This document shows positions 51,127-58,316 of a stretch of DNA of 64,000 nucleotides, piece by piece. The position numbers were made by a program, and so were the translations under genes. Position 1 is the stretch's first letter; every line of letters starts with the position of its first letter. The notes beneath the pieces were generated by a model. That model was not told the DNA's origin. It saw only the letters and a list, made by a program, of their open reading frames with translations, and made no database searches. The DNA is from Anaerolineae bacterium (GTDB lineage Bacteria; Chloroflexota; Anaerolineae; 4572-78; J111), in the NCBI GenBank assembly GCA_023382535.1, contig JAHDWA010000052.1:1-64000 (forward strand), read 5' to 3'.

Positions 51127-51720
51127 TTAAATTAAATAAACCAGGCTGAACAGTAACAGCCAGACAATATCTACAAAGTGCCAATACAACCCAAAAATCT
51201 CAATGCCCAGGTTATCTCGCGCCGAAAAACCACCCATCACGCCGAATGCTTTAAACAGGATAATCACCAGCCAGATGAGGCCCCCGACCACGTGCGCGCC
51301 GTGAAAACCGGTCAGGGTAAAGAAACTCGCCCCGAAGAGGGTCTGCATATTGAGTCCCTCAACCATAATCAGCACGTAGTACTCATATGCCTGAATCCCG
51401 ATGAAGGTGCTGCCAAAAAGCAGCGTAACCAACAGAAAGAGACGGAACAGCCGCTGATTGCCCTTCTGAATAGCTTCCAGGGCCAGCACCACGGTAAAAC
51501 TACTGGTTAGCAGAATAAACGTATTCAGCGCCGTCAGGGGGATGTTCAGCAGCTCGCGGCCCGTAGCCACCTCATGGAAAGAACCGGCCGGATCTTGTTT
51601 GCTGAGGACCAAAAAATTGGCAATCAACGTACTGAAAAACAACACTTCGGAAGCAATAAAGCACCAGAAACCGAACTTACGGTTATCTAATCCCAACGAA
51701 GGCGGCGGATGAACGACCAT
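51127..51720 (-). CDS. coxC: Cytochrome c oxidase subunit III
   Basis: 197 residues, the five-helix short form. Signatures: KFGFWCFIASEVLFFSTLIA, LNTFILLTSSF, EYYVLIMVEGLNMQTLFGAS, FFTLTGFHGAHVVGGLIWL and a closing WHFVDIVWLLLFSLVYL. Belongs with coxB/coxA although it is transcribed toward them from the other side. Confidence 0.95.
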   Translation of the reverse strand: MVVHPPPSLGLDNRKFGFWCFIASEVLFFSTLIANFLVLSKQDPAGSFHEVATGRELLNIPLTALNTFILLTSSFTVVLALEAIQKGNQRLFRLFLLVTLLFGSTFIGIQAYEYYVLIMVEGLNMQTLFGASFFTLTGFHGAHVVGGLIWLVIILFKAFGVMGGFSARDNLGIEIFGLYWHFVDIVWLLLFSLVYLI

Positions 51721-51893
51721 ATTTGTTTTACTTCTCTCCTTAATAACTCTGAGAGGTTATTCCCCCCCAAAAAAGATGTGGACTATCATAATCAGTTTCC
51801 CGTTCTTGTCAAACAAAACAACCATGTTTGAAATCGTCCTTCCTTAAGAGTACAATCATTTTAGCCTGATGAGCGATGATGAGGAGCACCGCA

Positions 51894-52940
51894 ATGACAA
51901 TCCCGGCCCTGCTCGGTTTATCAACCGGCGTGCCAGAAAACCGGCACCAGCAAATGGATATCCACGACCGCTGGCTCTCGCCCTATATCCACAGCCAGCG
52001 GGCCAGAGCTATCTTTGCCGCCGCCGAAATTGATACCCGCTACAGTGTCCTGGCCGGATCCTCTTTTTTGGCCGATGAACCGGGCACCAAAGCCCGCAAT
52101 GACCGCTTCATGCAAGCCGCCCGCCCCCTGGCTGCAGCCGCCATCTGTCAGGCCCTGGCCCAGGCCAACCTGACCCCCCGCGAGATTGACCACTTCATCG
52201 TCATCTCCTGCACCGGCTTCGATAATCCCGGCCTGGATGTTATCCTGGCTGCCGACCTCGGCATGCGCCCTGACCTGCGCCGTTCTGCCCTGATCGGTAT
52301 GGGCTGCCACGCCGGCCTGACCGGCCTCGACCGGGCGATGTTGGAGCTCGCGGCGCGGCCCGAAAATCGGGCTTTGGTGCTGGCGGTTGAGTTTGGCACG
52401 CTTCATTTTCAACACGGGGCCAGCCTGGAGAACATGGTCGCCGGGGCCTTGTTCGGCGATGGCCTGGCCGCCGCTCTTATTGGCCCTGCCTTAGGCGCGG
52501 CCGGCCAACCGCGCCTGTTAGAGACAATGACCTACAGCGACTACAGCAGCCAGGATTTGATGGGCTTTCACCTGTCGGACCAGGGCTATCAGATTCGCCT
52601 GGCCACTCGCGTGCCCAAAGTATTGCGCGACCTTGTACCAGACTTGGTTGGCAACTTTCTAAAGCGATCCGGCCTGGCTCCGGCCAATATTCGTTTTTGG
52701 GGCATTCATCCGGGCGGAGCCAAAATTCTGGACTATGTCGGCGAAGCCCTGGCGTTAACCCCGGCCGACCTGCGTTACTCGCGCCAGGTACTGCGCCGTT
52801 ACGGCAACATGTCCTCTGCGACTATCTTTTTTGTATTGGAGGAAATCATCCGGCAAGGCCAACCCGATCCCGGCGATTACGCCCTGCTCCTGGCCTTTGG
52901 TCCGGGCCTGACCGTCGAGTTATGTTTGGTGGGTTGGTAA
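51894..52940 (+). CDS. Type III polyketide synthase (chalcone/stilbene synthase family)
   Basis: 348 residues. The Cys-His-Asn triad is visible: IGMGCHAGL (Cys138), WGIHPGGAKIL, and RYGNMSSATIFF. Closing signature LLAFGPGLTVEL. The enzyme condenses malonyl-CoA units on a CoA starter, giving pyrones, resorcinols or phloroglucinol-type products; substrate not predictable here. GAGGAG stands 7 bases before ATG 51894. No tailoring genes nearby, the gene is alone between the oxidase unit and a Fur gene. Confidence 0.92.
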   Translation: MTIPALLGLSTGVPENRHQQMDIHDRWLSPYIHSQRARAIFAAAEIDTRYSVLAGSSFLADEPGTKARNDRFMQAARPLAAAAICQALAQANLTPREIDHFIVISCTGFDNPGLDVILAADLGMRPDLRRSALIGMGCHAGLTGLDRAMLELAARPENRALVLAVEFGTLHFQHGASLENMVAGALFGDGLAAALIGPALGAAGQPRLLETMTYSDYSSQDLMGFHLSDQGYQIRLATRVPKVLRDLVPDLVGNFLKRSGLAPANIRFWGIHPGGAKILDYVGEALALTPADLRYSRQVLRRYGNMSSATIFFVLEEIIRQGQPDPGDYALLLAFGPGLTVELCLVGW

Positions 52941-52975
52941 AATGTCATTTCGACCGAAGGGGGAAATCTCTCTAG
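52941..52975. repeat. GTCATTTCGA-type dispersed repeat
   Basis: TGTCATTTCGACCGAAGGGG followed by GAAATCTC resembles a short repeat widely dispersed in bacterial genomes. It starts right after the polyketide synthase stop. Confidence 0.4.
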
Positions 52976-53001
52976 AGGCATGCAGTAGGAGCAGTTATCA
53001 T

Positions 53002-53030
53002 TTGACATTTAGCCTGTTCTATCTTACAGT
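53002..53030 (+). promoter_or_regulatory. Promoter of the Fur-family gene
   Basis: TTGACA, 17 bases, TACAGT, 26 bases before the start codon. Confidence 0.5.
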
Positions 53031-53055
53031 CGAGAGGTAGCTAAGAAAAACAGAT

Positions 53056-53475
53056 ATGATCCCCGTTTCCAATCTGACTCAAAAACTAAAACAGGCCGGT
53101 TATAAATTGACCGGCTCACGTCTGGCGGTCATCGAAGTGTTGGAGACACACCCGGAGCACCTCGATCACAACCAGATTTTGGCGGCCGGCAAAAAAATCT
53201 ATCCTCATCTCAGCCGGGCGACTGTCTACCGGACGATGGAACTGCTGGTCGAGCTTAATCTTTATCGCCCGCTCTATCTGAGCGAACCCACCCAGCGCTT
53301 TGTCTCTACTTCTGGCGGACACCATCACCTCGTCTGTTCCAAGTGCGGCGCGATCTTTGAGTTTGAAAATTGCCACGCCGATCAACTGAGCCGCGAACTG
53401 GCCGAAAAGTATCATTTTGAAATTCGCAGCCATCTCCTGGAATTCCAGGGGATTTGCGAAAATTGCCAGAACTGA
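53056..53475 (+). CDS. Fur-family transcriptional regulator
   Basis: 139 residues. Winged helix (YKLTGSRLAVIEVLETHPEH, HLSRATVYRTMELLVE), metal site GGHHHLVCSKCGAIFEF, and second Cys pair CENC at the C terminus, both structural zinc Cys pairs. Could be Fur, Zur or PerR; the residues shown do not decide. No target is obvious in the window. Confidence 0.9.
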   Translation: MIPVSNLTQKLKQAGYKLTGSRLAVIEVLETHPEHLDHNQILAAGKKIYPHLSRATVYRTMELLVELNLYRPLYLSEPTQRFVSTSGGHHHLVCSKCGAIFEFENCHADQLSRELAEKYHFEIRSHLLEFQGICENCQN

Positions 53476-53566
53476 CCGCCGACCCATGACCGCTGACCGC
53501 CGTTGCCTGAATCTCTATCTGGCTGCTGACATCTGACTACTGATTACTGACCTCTGGCTACTAATT
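53474..53566. repeat. Short-word repeat block before the GAF kinase (copy I)
   Basis: TGACCGCCGACCCATGACCG words (as at 41926) are followed by ATCTGACTACTGATTACTGA and CTCTGGCTACTAATT (as at 17531 and 2021). The block directly joins the start codon, leaving the kinase without a classical ribosome site. Confidence 0.7.
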
Positions 53567-54691
53567 ATGTCTAACCTTGAAGCCCAACTTCAGCAGAAAA
53601 ACGCCCAACTCGCCGCCATTCGCGAAATCAGCCGGGCTATTGCCGAAGCCCAGGACCTGGCTGATACCCTGGACCTCATTACCCGCCGGACCACTGAGGT
53701 CATGCACGTCGAATCGTGTTCGATCTACCTTTATAATCAAAGTCGTGACAAATTGATGCTGGCCGCCACCACGGGCCTTAACAAGGCCGGCATCGGCGAG
53801 TACTATTTGCCCCACGGAGCGGGTTTGACCGGCTGGGCCGCCGAGCACCGCCAGGTGGTCGCCGTGACCAATTCCTTTCAGGATGTCCGCTTTTACCGCA
53901 TTCTTGGCTCCGGCGAGAGTAAATACCCTTCCCTTATGGCCATGCCCCTGGTCAGCCGGGATAAAGTCATCGGCGCGGCCAATGTCCAGACGGTGGCCCG
54001 GCATGACTTTACCGAAGACGAAATTGAGCTTTTTCGCTTCATCACCGAGCTGGCCGCCACGGCCCTGGAGAAAGCGCAACTGGTCCACGCCGCCGTGGTC
54101 CGCGAGATGCATCACCGGGTTAAAAATAATCTGCAAACCATTGCTATGCTCCTGCGCCTGCAGATGGACCAGGGGAAAAAACTGTCGCCCCACGATATTT
54201 TGAATGAAACAATTAACCGGGTGCTGAGTATTGCCACCGTTCACGAGATTCTGTCGGAGGCCGGCGTTGAGAAAGCAGGGGCCTTGGATTTGATTAAGCG
54301 GGTATCGGCGACGATTTCTGCCAACATGGTCAACCCGGCCGCGAACATTTCCGTCATCGTGACCGGCAACAATATCGAACTGCCTTCCCAGCAGGCCACC
54401 AGTTTGGCCCTGGTCGCCAACGAACTGCTGCAAAACGCGCTCGAACACGGCATGGCCGGGCGCACCGAGGGCCGAATTGTGATTAAACTGGTCAGCGAAA
54501 ACGAGCAGTTGCGCCTGACGGTTTCCGACAACGGGCGTGGCCTGCCGCCCCATTTTGACCCCGACACCCAACTCGGCCTGGGGCTGGAAATTGTCCGCAC
54601 CAGCGTGGTCGAAGATATGCAGGGGACCTTCCGGCTCGGACCGGCGGCGAACGGCATTGGCGCTATGGCTGAAATAATTTTGCCGATATGA
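53567..54691 (+). CDS. Soluble GAF-domain histidine kinase (HisKA_2 type)
   Basis: 374 residues. A short coiled coil, then a GAF domain (about 20-170; SCSIYLYNQSRDKLMLAATT, LPHGAGLTGWAAEHRQ), H-box VREMHHRVKNNLQTIAMLLR typical of the HisKA_2 class, and an HATPase with NELLQNALEHG and SDNGRGLPP plus a second G-box GLGLEIV. Complete and probably active, unlike the kinase at the window start. No response regulator adjacent. The HD gene follows after 17 bases and may be cotranscribed. Confidence 0.92.
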   Translation: MSNLEAQLQQKNAQLAAIREISRAIAEAQDLADTLDLITRRTTEVMHVESCSIYLYNQSRDKLMLAATTGLNKAGIGEYYLPHGAGLTGWAAEHRQVVAVTNSFQDVRFYRILGSGESKYPSLMAMPLVSRDKVIGAANVQTVARHDFTEDEIELFRFITELAATALEKAQLVHAAVVREMHHRVKNNLQTIAMLLRLQMDQGKKLSPHDILNETINRVLSIATVHEILSEAGVEKAGALDLIKRVSATISANMVNPAANISVIVTGNNIELPSQQATSLALVANELLQNALEHGMAGRTEGRIVIKLVSENEQLRLTVSDNGRGLPPHFDPDTQLGLGLEIVRTSVVEDMQGTFRLGPAANGIGAMAEIILPI

Positions 54692-54708
54692 AATAAACGG
54701 AGAGAGTT

Positions 54709-55131
54709 GTGCTAGATAAAGCTATATTGATTGCAGCGCAGGCCCACCTGAGCCAAAAAGACAAATATGATGCGCCTTATATCTTACACCCTTTAAGGAT
54801 GGCGCTTCGTTTCAGGGCAGAAACAGAAATGATTGTTGCTGTTTTACATGACGTTGTTGAAGATAACCCGGATTGGAGTTTTGACAGACTGCGTCAGGAA
54901 GGTTTTTCAGAAGAAATCATCCAGGCCGTTGACCACTTAACCCGGCGAAAAGGTGAAACCTATGAAGAATTTACCGAAAGGGCAGGAAAGAATCCTTTGG
55001 CGCGTAAGGTTAAACTAGCTGATCTTGAGGATAACATGGATTTGAAGCGCATCAAAAACCTAACCGAGAAAGACAAGGATAGGTTAGCAAGGTACCATAA
55101 GGCTTGGCTGAAATTGTCTGACAGGGGGTGA
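54709..55131 (+). CDS. HD-domain hydrolase, small alarmone hydrolase-like
   Basis: 140 residues. The RelA/SpoT-type HD signature is clear: IAAQAHLSQKDKYDAPYILH, VAVLHDVVEDNPDW, then KLADLEDNMDLKRI near the C terminus, which holds the metal-binding and catalytic residues of (p)ppGpp hydrolases. It lacks the synthetase domain and is shorter than known small alarmone hydrolases. GTG start with CGGAGAGAG upstream. Its stop overlaps the next start (GTGA). Codon and base composition is more AT-rich than the kinase before it. Confidence 0.8.
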   Translation: MLDKAILIAAQAHLSQKDKYDAPYILHPLRMALRFRAETEMIVAVLHDVVEDNPDWSFDRLRQEGFSEEIIQAVDHLTRRKGETYEEFTERAGKNPLARKVKLADLEDNMDLKRIKNLTEKDKDRLARYHKAWLKLSDRG

Positions 55132-55742
55132 ATAAAAGGGTTGGTTTTGCTGTAATCTTGGATAAAGGATGTATCAAGATTATGAATGACGAAGTTGAAG
55201 TAAATGATAAAGAACGTCTTAAGGCATTAATTCAATTACAAGAAGGCCGTGACTATGTATCTAGCCCTCATGAATGGACTCCTGTTTCAAAAGGCACGAT
55301 TGAAATAGACAGCAAGTCTTCCAAGAATAAATCTAAGATTAAAGGAAAAACATCTGAAGTTAAAAGAGGAAAAGGTAAAAAGCCAGTTAATCAGCAACTT
55401 TCTCAGAAGCCCCAAGACCAACCAGTACCAATTTTTCCATATACGAGAATTTACGAAACTTATGTGGAGCAACCTCGAAATACAAAGTCTGACACAAAAG
55501 TTAATACTGAAGCCCCTACGCAATCAACTGCTCGAAGCGGAAGAGGGTCTACATCTCCCAACCGACGCCCGTTAAAGTCAAAGATTGCCTCTGAGCAGAG
55601 TATATTTTCGCCTAATACCTCAGATGCACTTGAGTTTGAGCAACAAAAAGACCTGCATAAACTGGCGGCGTGGCAAGCCGCATCGGAACAAACTATAAAA
55701 GATATTGAAAACAAAATTACGGAAACGCGGTTTGACCCTTAA
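55128..55742 (+). CDS. Basic, low-complexity orphan protein coupled to the HD gene
   Basis: 204 residues, rich in Lys, Ser and Gln; middle section KNKSKIKGKTSEVKRGKGKK is strongly basic and probably disordered. C terminus is helical (LEFEQQKDLHKLAAWQAASE). No signal peptide, no family recognised. It overlaps the HD gene by 4 bases. An internal ATG at 55182 (MNDEVEVNDKERLK) is an alternative start. The MITE (55745-55927) inserted exactly at its stop codon, so the original C terminus may be slightly changed. Confidence 0.6.
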   Translation: MNKRVGFAVILDKGCIKIMNDEVEVNDKERLKALIQLQEGRDYVSSPHEWTPVSKGTIEIDSKSSKNKSKIKGKTSEVKRGKGKKPVNQQLSQKPQDQPVPIFPYTRIYETYVEQPRNTKSDTKVNTEAPTQSTARSGRGSTSPNRRPLKSKIASEQSIFSPNTSDALEFEQQKDLHKLAAWQAASEQTIKDIENKITETRFDP

Positions 55743-55744
55743 AA

Positions 55745-55927
55745 GAAAGCGTTCGGAAACTATTTCATTGGCCTGGCCCGCCCCGGCATGAATGCCAGGG
55801 CTATGGAACAGCGCCGGGTCAACCCGGCTTTAGCCCGATTAATCGGGCGCTGTGGGGTAGTCCGGCGACTTTATCGCCGGACGAGCGCCGGTGGCAAGGT
55901 TGCCGCTGCGGGTTTCCGAACGCTCTC
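55745..55927. mobile_element. Complete 183-bp MITE with TTAAAA target duplication
   Basis: Terminal inverted repeats GAAAGCGTTCGGAAAC / GTTTCCGAACGCTCTC (16 bp, one mismatch) enclose hairpins: CCGGGTCAACCCGG, GCCCGATTAATCGGGC and GTCCGGCGA-CTTTA-TCGCCGGAC. TTAAAA flanks both sides (55739-55744 and 55928-55933). No coding capacity. The remaining gap to 56114 contains a second imperfect hairpin (AGCTAAAGCC ... GGGCTAATTTAGCT) and no gene. Confidence 0.85.
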
Positions 55928-56114
55928 TTAAAAATGTAAGCTAAAGCCACTGGGCTGAAAGAGCGAAGCCCGTTGGGCTAATTTAGCTCGCAGAGCTTTC
56001 CCCTTTGAGCGCGACGACTTCAGCCTCGCACTTGGCGATTGGTGCTAGAATTCAACTTGTTACCCTCTGCCCCTCAATTCGCCAATTCCGCTCCTTTCCC
56101 CTAAAATTCAACCT

Positions 56115-58250
56115 ATGAACGTCTTACCCGCTGAGCAGCCTCAGCCCCACGTTACATCTCGGACTTCACACATTACCCATCACGCACCACGCCTCCTCTT
56201 CCTTTCCGTCTTCTTCACCATCCTCGCTCTTTACCTGCTCACCCTGGCTCCGGGCGTTGTCGGCGGCGATGCCGGCGAACATCAATTTGCCGCGCCGTTG
56301 CTGGGCATTCCGCACACCACCGGCTACCCTCTTTACATCCTCTCAGGCAAACTGTGGACCCTCCTCATTCCCTTCGGCTCCCCGGCCTGGCGCATGAATC
56401 TCTTTTCCGCCGTCAACGGCGCGCTCGCCGCCAGCGTCACCGCCCTCATTGTCTATTATCTAACCACACAGCGCCCCAACTCCCCTTCATCCTTCTTCAG
56501 TGCTTTCATCGCCGGCCTCACCCTCGCTGCGGGCCTGACCATGTGGCAGTGGAGCGTCATTGCCGGCGTGCGCTCGATGAATGTTCTCTTTTTCGCCCTC
56601 ATCACCCTCGCTGCGATTCTCTGGCAGAGAAGAGTGGAAGAGTGGAAGAGTGGAAGGGTAGGCTCATCTTTAACCCAATCTTCCAGCCTTCCAACCTCCC
56701 GCCCTCCAGCACCCTATCTTCTCGCCCTCACCGTTGGCCTCAGCCTGGCTCACCACCGCACGACGATATTTTACCTGCCTTCTCTCATCGCCTGGGTAGG
56801 TTGGCACGCGCCGCAGCTCCTCCGCCAGCCCAAACGACTTGGGGCTCTCGTTCTGGTTACCCTTGCTCCCTTATTACTCTACCTCTTCATCTATATTCGG
56901 GGAATCAACCAGCCACCCTACAGCCACGAAATCATTAGCGATTGGCAAAGCTTCTGGTTTTTGGTCGGCTCCGGCGACTCGCAGGGTTTGTTTTTCTCTT
57001 TTGATCCGCTCTTTCTGCCGGCCCGCCTGGCTTTCATTGGGCAAGACCTGCTGGCTCAACTGTCTTGGCCGGGTGTGCTCCTGGCAATTCTCGGCGGGCT
57101 GTGGCTGCTGGGGTGGCAGACCCGTCACTTTCTGTTTCAAGCCGGACTGATAATCTTACTCCTGCTGTTCACCCTCGACTTTGAAGTCGTCAATCTGAAT
57201 GAAGCGCCTGCCTGGTACTTAATGCCCGCTTACATGCTTTTTAATGTCTGGCTGGGGCTGGGAGTCAAAACTATTTTGGATTTACGATTTACGATTTACG
57301 ACATCGTACCCTTGGGGTATTTACAATTTAAAGCGGTAATTCATGACAAAACAGGTCATAAAATTATCCCGACTGCTATCCACTATCTACTATCTGCTAT
57401 CCTCATCTTCCTCCTTGCCTACACCCTGGTCTGGCCGAACTGGCAAATATTATACGCCGCCTCCACCGCCCCGCTGGACGAGTGGCGGCAGCTTTTGCGC
57501 GGCTCTCAGGCTCAACGCCTGGTTGAGAGCAGCCTGCCCTTCGTCGAACCCAACAGCATCATCTGGGGCGATTGGGAGCAGTATACACCGCTAAAGTATT
57601 ACCAGCTCATCAATGGCTGGCGTCCCGATGTGACCGTCCGCAATCCCCTCGACCGCTGGCCCGAAAAAGTCGCCGCTGCCCATGCGGCGGGCCAGCCGGT
57701 CTACTTTACCCGCAAACCCACCGATCTCATCGGCACCCCCTACCTGACCATGCTCGGACCCCTCATTTATCTACAAACCACCCCCCAGCTTCAAGTACCG
57801 TCTAACCTTATCCCGCTGGACGTCAATTTTGAGGATGAGCTTGAATTGATCGGCTACCGCGCCAAAATCTGGCCGCAAGATTCTATGCTCCCTCCCCCTT
57901 TCAGGGGGAGGGCCGGGGAGGGGGTCGGCCCCATCCTACAACTCATGCTCTACTGGCGCGCTCCCCACAAATTATCCTGGGACTACGCCCTCTCGCTGCG
58001 ATTGCTCAACCCGACCGGGCAGGAACTTTACAAAAAAGACGCCACTCATCCGGTTCTCAGCAGCTACCCGACCACCCTCTGGACCCCCGGTGAGGTCGTC
58101 GGCGATTATTACGAGCTGCCGCTTCCCCCCGCTTCCGGCCCGCTGACCCTCCACCTGCTGCCCTACCGGACCGAAGGCCCCGGCCAATGGCACAACCTGA
58201 CGTTTGAGGGTATGGAGGGGATTAAACTAGGACCGTTTGAGGCAAGATGA
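56115..58250 (+). CDS. DUF2723 (GT-C-type) membrane glycosyltransferase, carrying repeat-derived inserts
   Basis: 711 residues with about eleven membrane helices. The N-terminal part shows the DUF2723 motif LAPGVVGGDAGEHQFAAPLL with its acidic DAGE, and GIPHTTGYPLYILSGK. The C terminus is a soluble beta-rich region (LQLMLYWRAPHKLSWDYALS). Likely transfers a sugar from a polyprenyl phosphate donor on the outer side of the membrane. Four stretches come from repeat elements: residues 11-26 (HVTSRTSHITHHAP), VEEWKSGRV ... SSLPTSRPP, LDLRFTIYDIVPLGYLQF ... HYLLSAI, and PPPFRGRAGEGVG. First of four related genes in a row. Confidence 0.82.
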   Translation: MNVLPAEQPQPHVTSRTSHITHHAPRLLFLSVFFTILALYLLTLAPGVVGGDAGEHQFAAPLLGIPHTTGYPLYILSGKLWTLLIPFGSPAWRMNLFSAVNGALAASVTALIVYYLTTQRPNSPSSFFSAFIAGLTLAAGLTMWQWSVIAGVRSMNVLFFALITLAAILWQRRVEEWKSGRVGSSLTQSSSLPTSRPPAPYLLALTVGLSLAHHRTTIFYLPSLIAWVGWHAPQLLRQPKRLGALVLVTLAPLLLYLFIYIRGINQPPYSHEIISDWQSFWFLVGSGDSQGLFFSFDPLFLPARLAFIGQDLLAQLSWPGVLLAILGGLWLLGWQTRHFLFQAGLIILLLLFTLDFEVVNLNEAPAWYLMPAYMLFNVWLGLGVKTILDLRFTIYDIVPLGYLQFKAVIHDKTGHKIIPTAIHYLLSAILIFLLAYTLVWPNWQILYAASTAPLDEWRQLLRGSQAQRLVESSLPFVEPNSIIWGDWEQYTPLKYYQLINGWRPDVTVRNPLDRWPEKVAAAHAAGQPVYFTRKPTDLIGTPYLTMLGPLIYLQTTPQLQVPSNLIPLDVNFEDELELIGYRAKIWPQDSMLPPPFRGRAGEGVGPILQLMLYWRAPHKLSWDYALSLRLLNPTGQELYKKDATHPVLSSYPTTLWTPGEVVGDYYELPLPPASGPLTLHLLPYRTEGPGQWHNLTFEGMEGIKLGPFEAR
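56627..56705. repeat. Short-word palindromic element inside coding sequence (copy C)
   Basis: GAGTGGAAGAGTGGAAGAGT words answered by ATCTTCCAGCCTTCCAACCT. In frame as VEEWKSGRVGSS ... SSLPT. Confidence 0.75.
57277..57402. repeat. Tandem-word element inside coding sequence (copy G)
   Basis: Three TTTACGA words at about 57280-57301 and ACTATCTACTATCTGCTATC words at 57381-57402 border a 100-bp insert that reads in frame (LDLRFTIYDI ... IHYLLSAI). Confidence 0.7.
57887..57926. repeat. 40-bp GC-rich palindromic element, coding copy
   Basis: Inverse orientation of the element at 13686-13725, 36 of 40 bases identical. It encodes PPPFRGRAGEGVG in a hydrophilic loop of the glycosyltransferase. Confidence 0.8.
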
Positions 58251-58277
58251 AGCAGTACCGGCAAAGTTACCAGGATG

Positions 58278-58286
58278 TGTTATAAT
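58278..58286 (+). promoter_or_regulatory. Extended -10 promoter before the second glycosyltransferase
   Basis: TGTTATAAT, 31 bases before ATG; no clear -35. Confidence 0.5.
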
Positions 58287-58316
58287 AGCCCCCGCAAAAT
58301 TAGCTAGAGTAAGTAT

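Noticed and set aside
53056..53475. Naming the Fur-family protein Zur or PerR
   Set aside because: The visible metal residues and neighbours do not separate the subfamilies.
57277..57402. Word repeats as a CRISPR array
   Set aside because: The units are 7-9 bases and imperfect, spacers have no constant length, and there are no cas genes.
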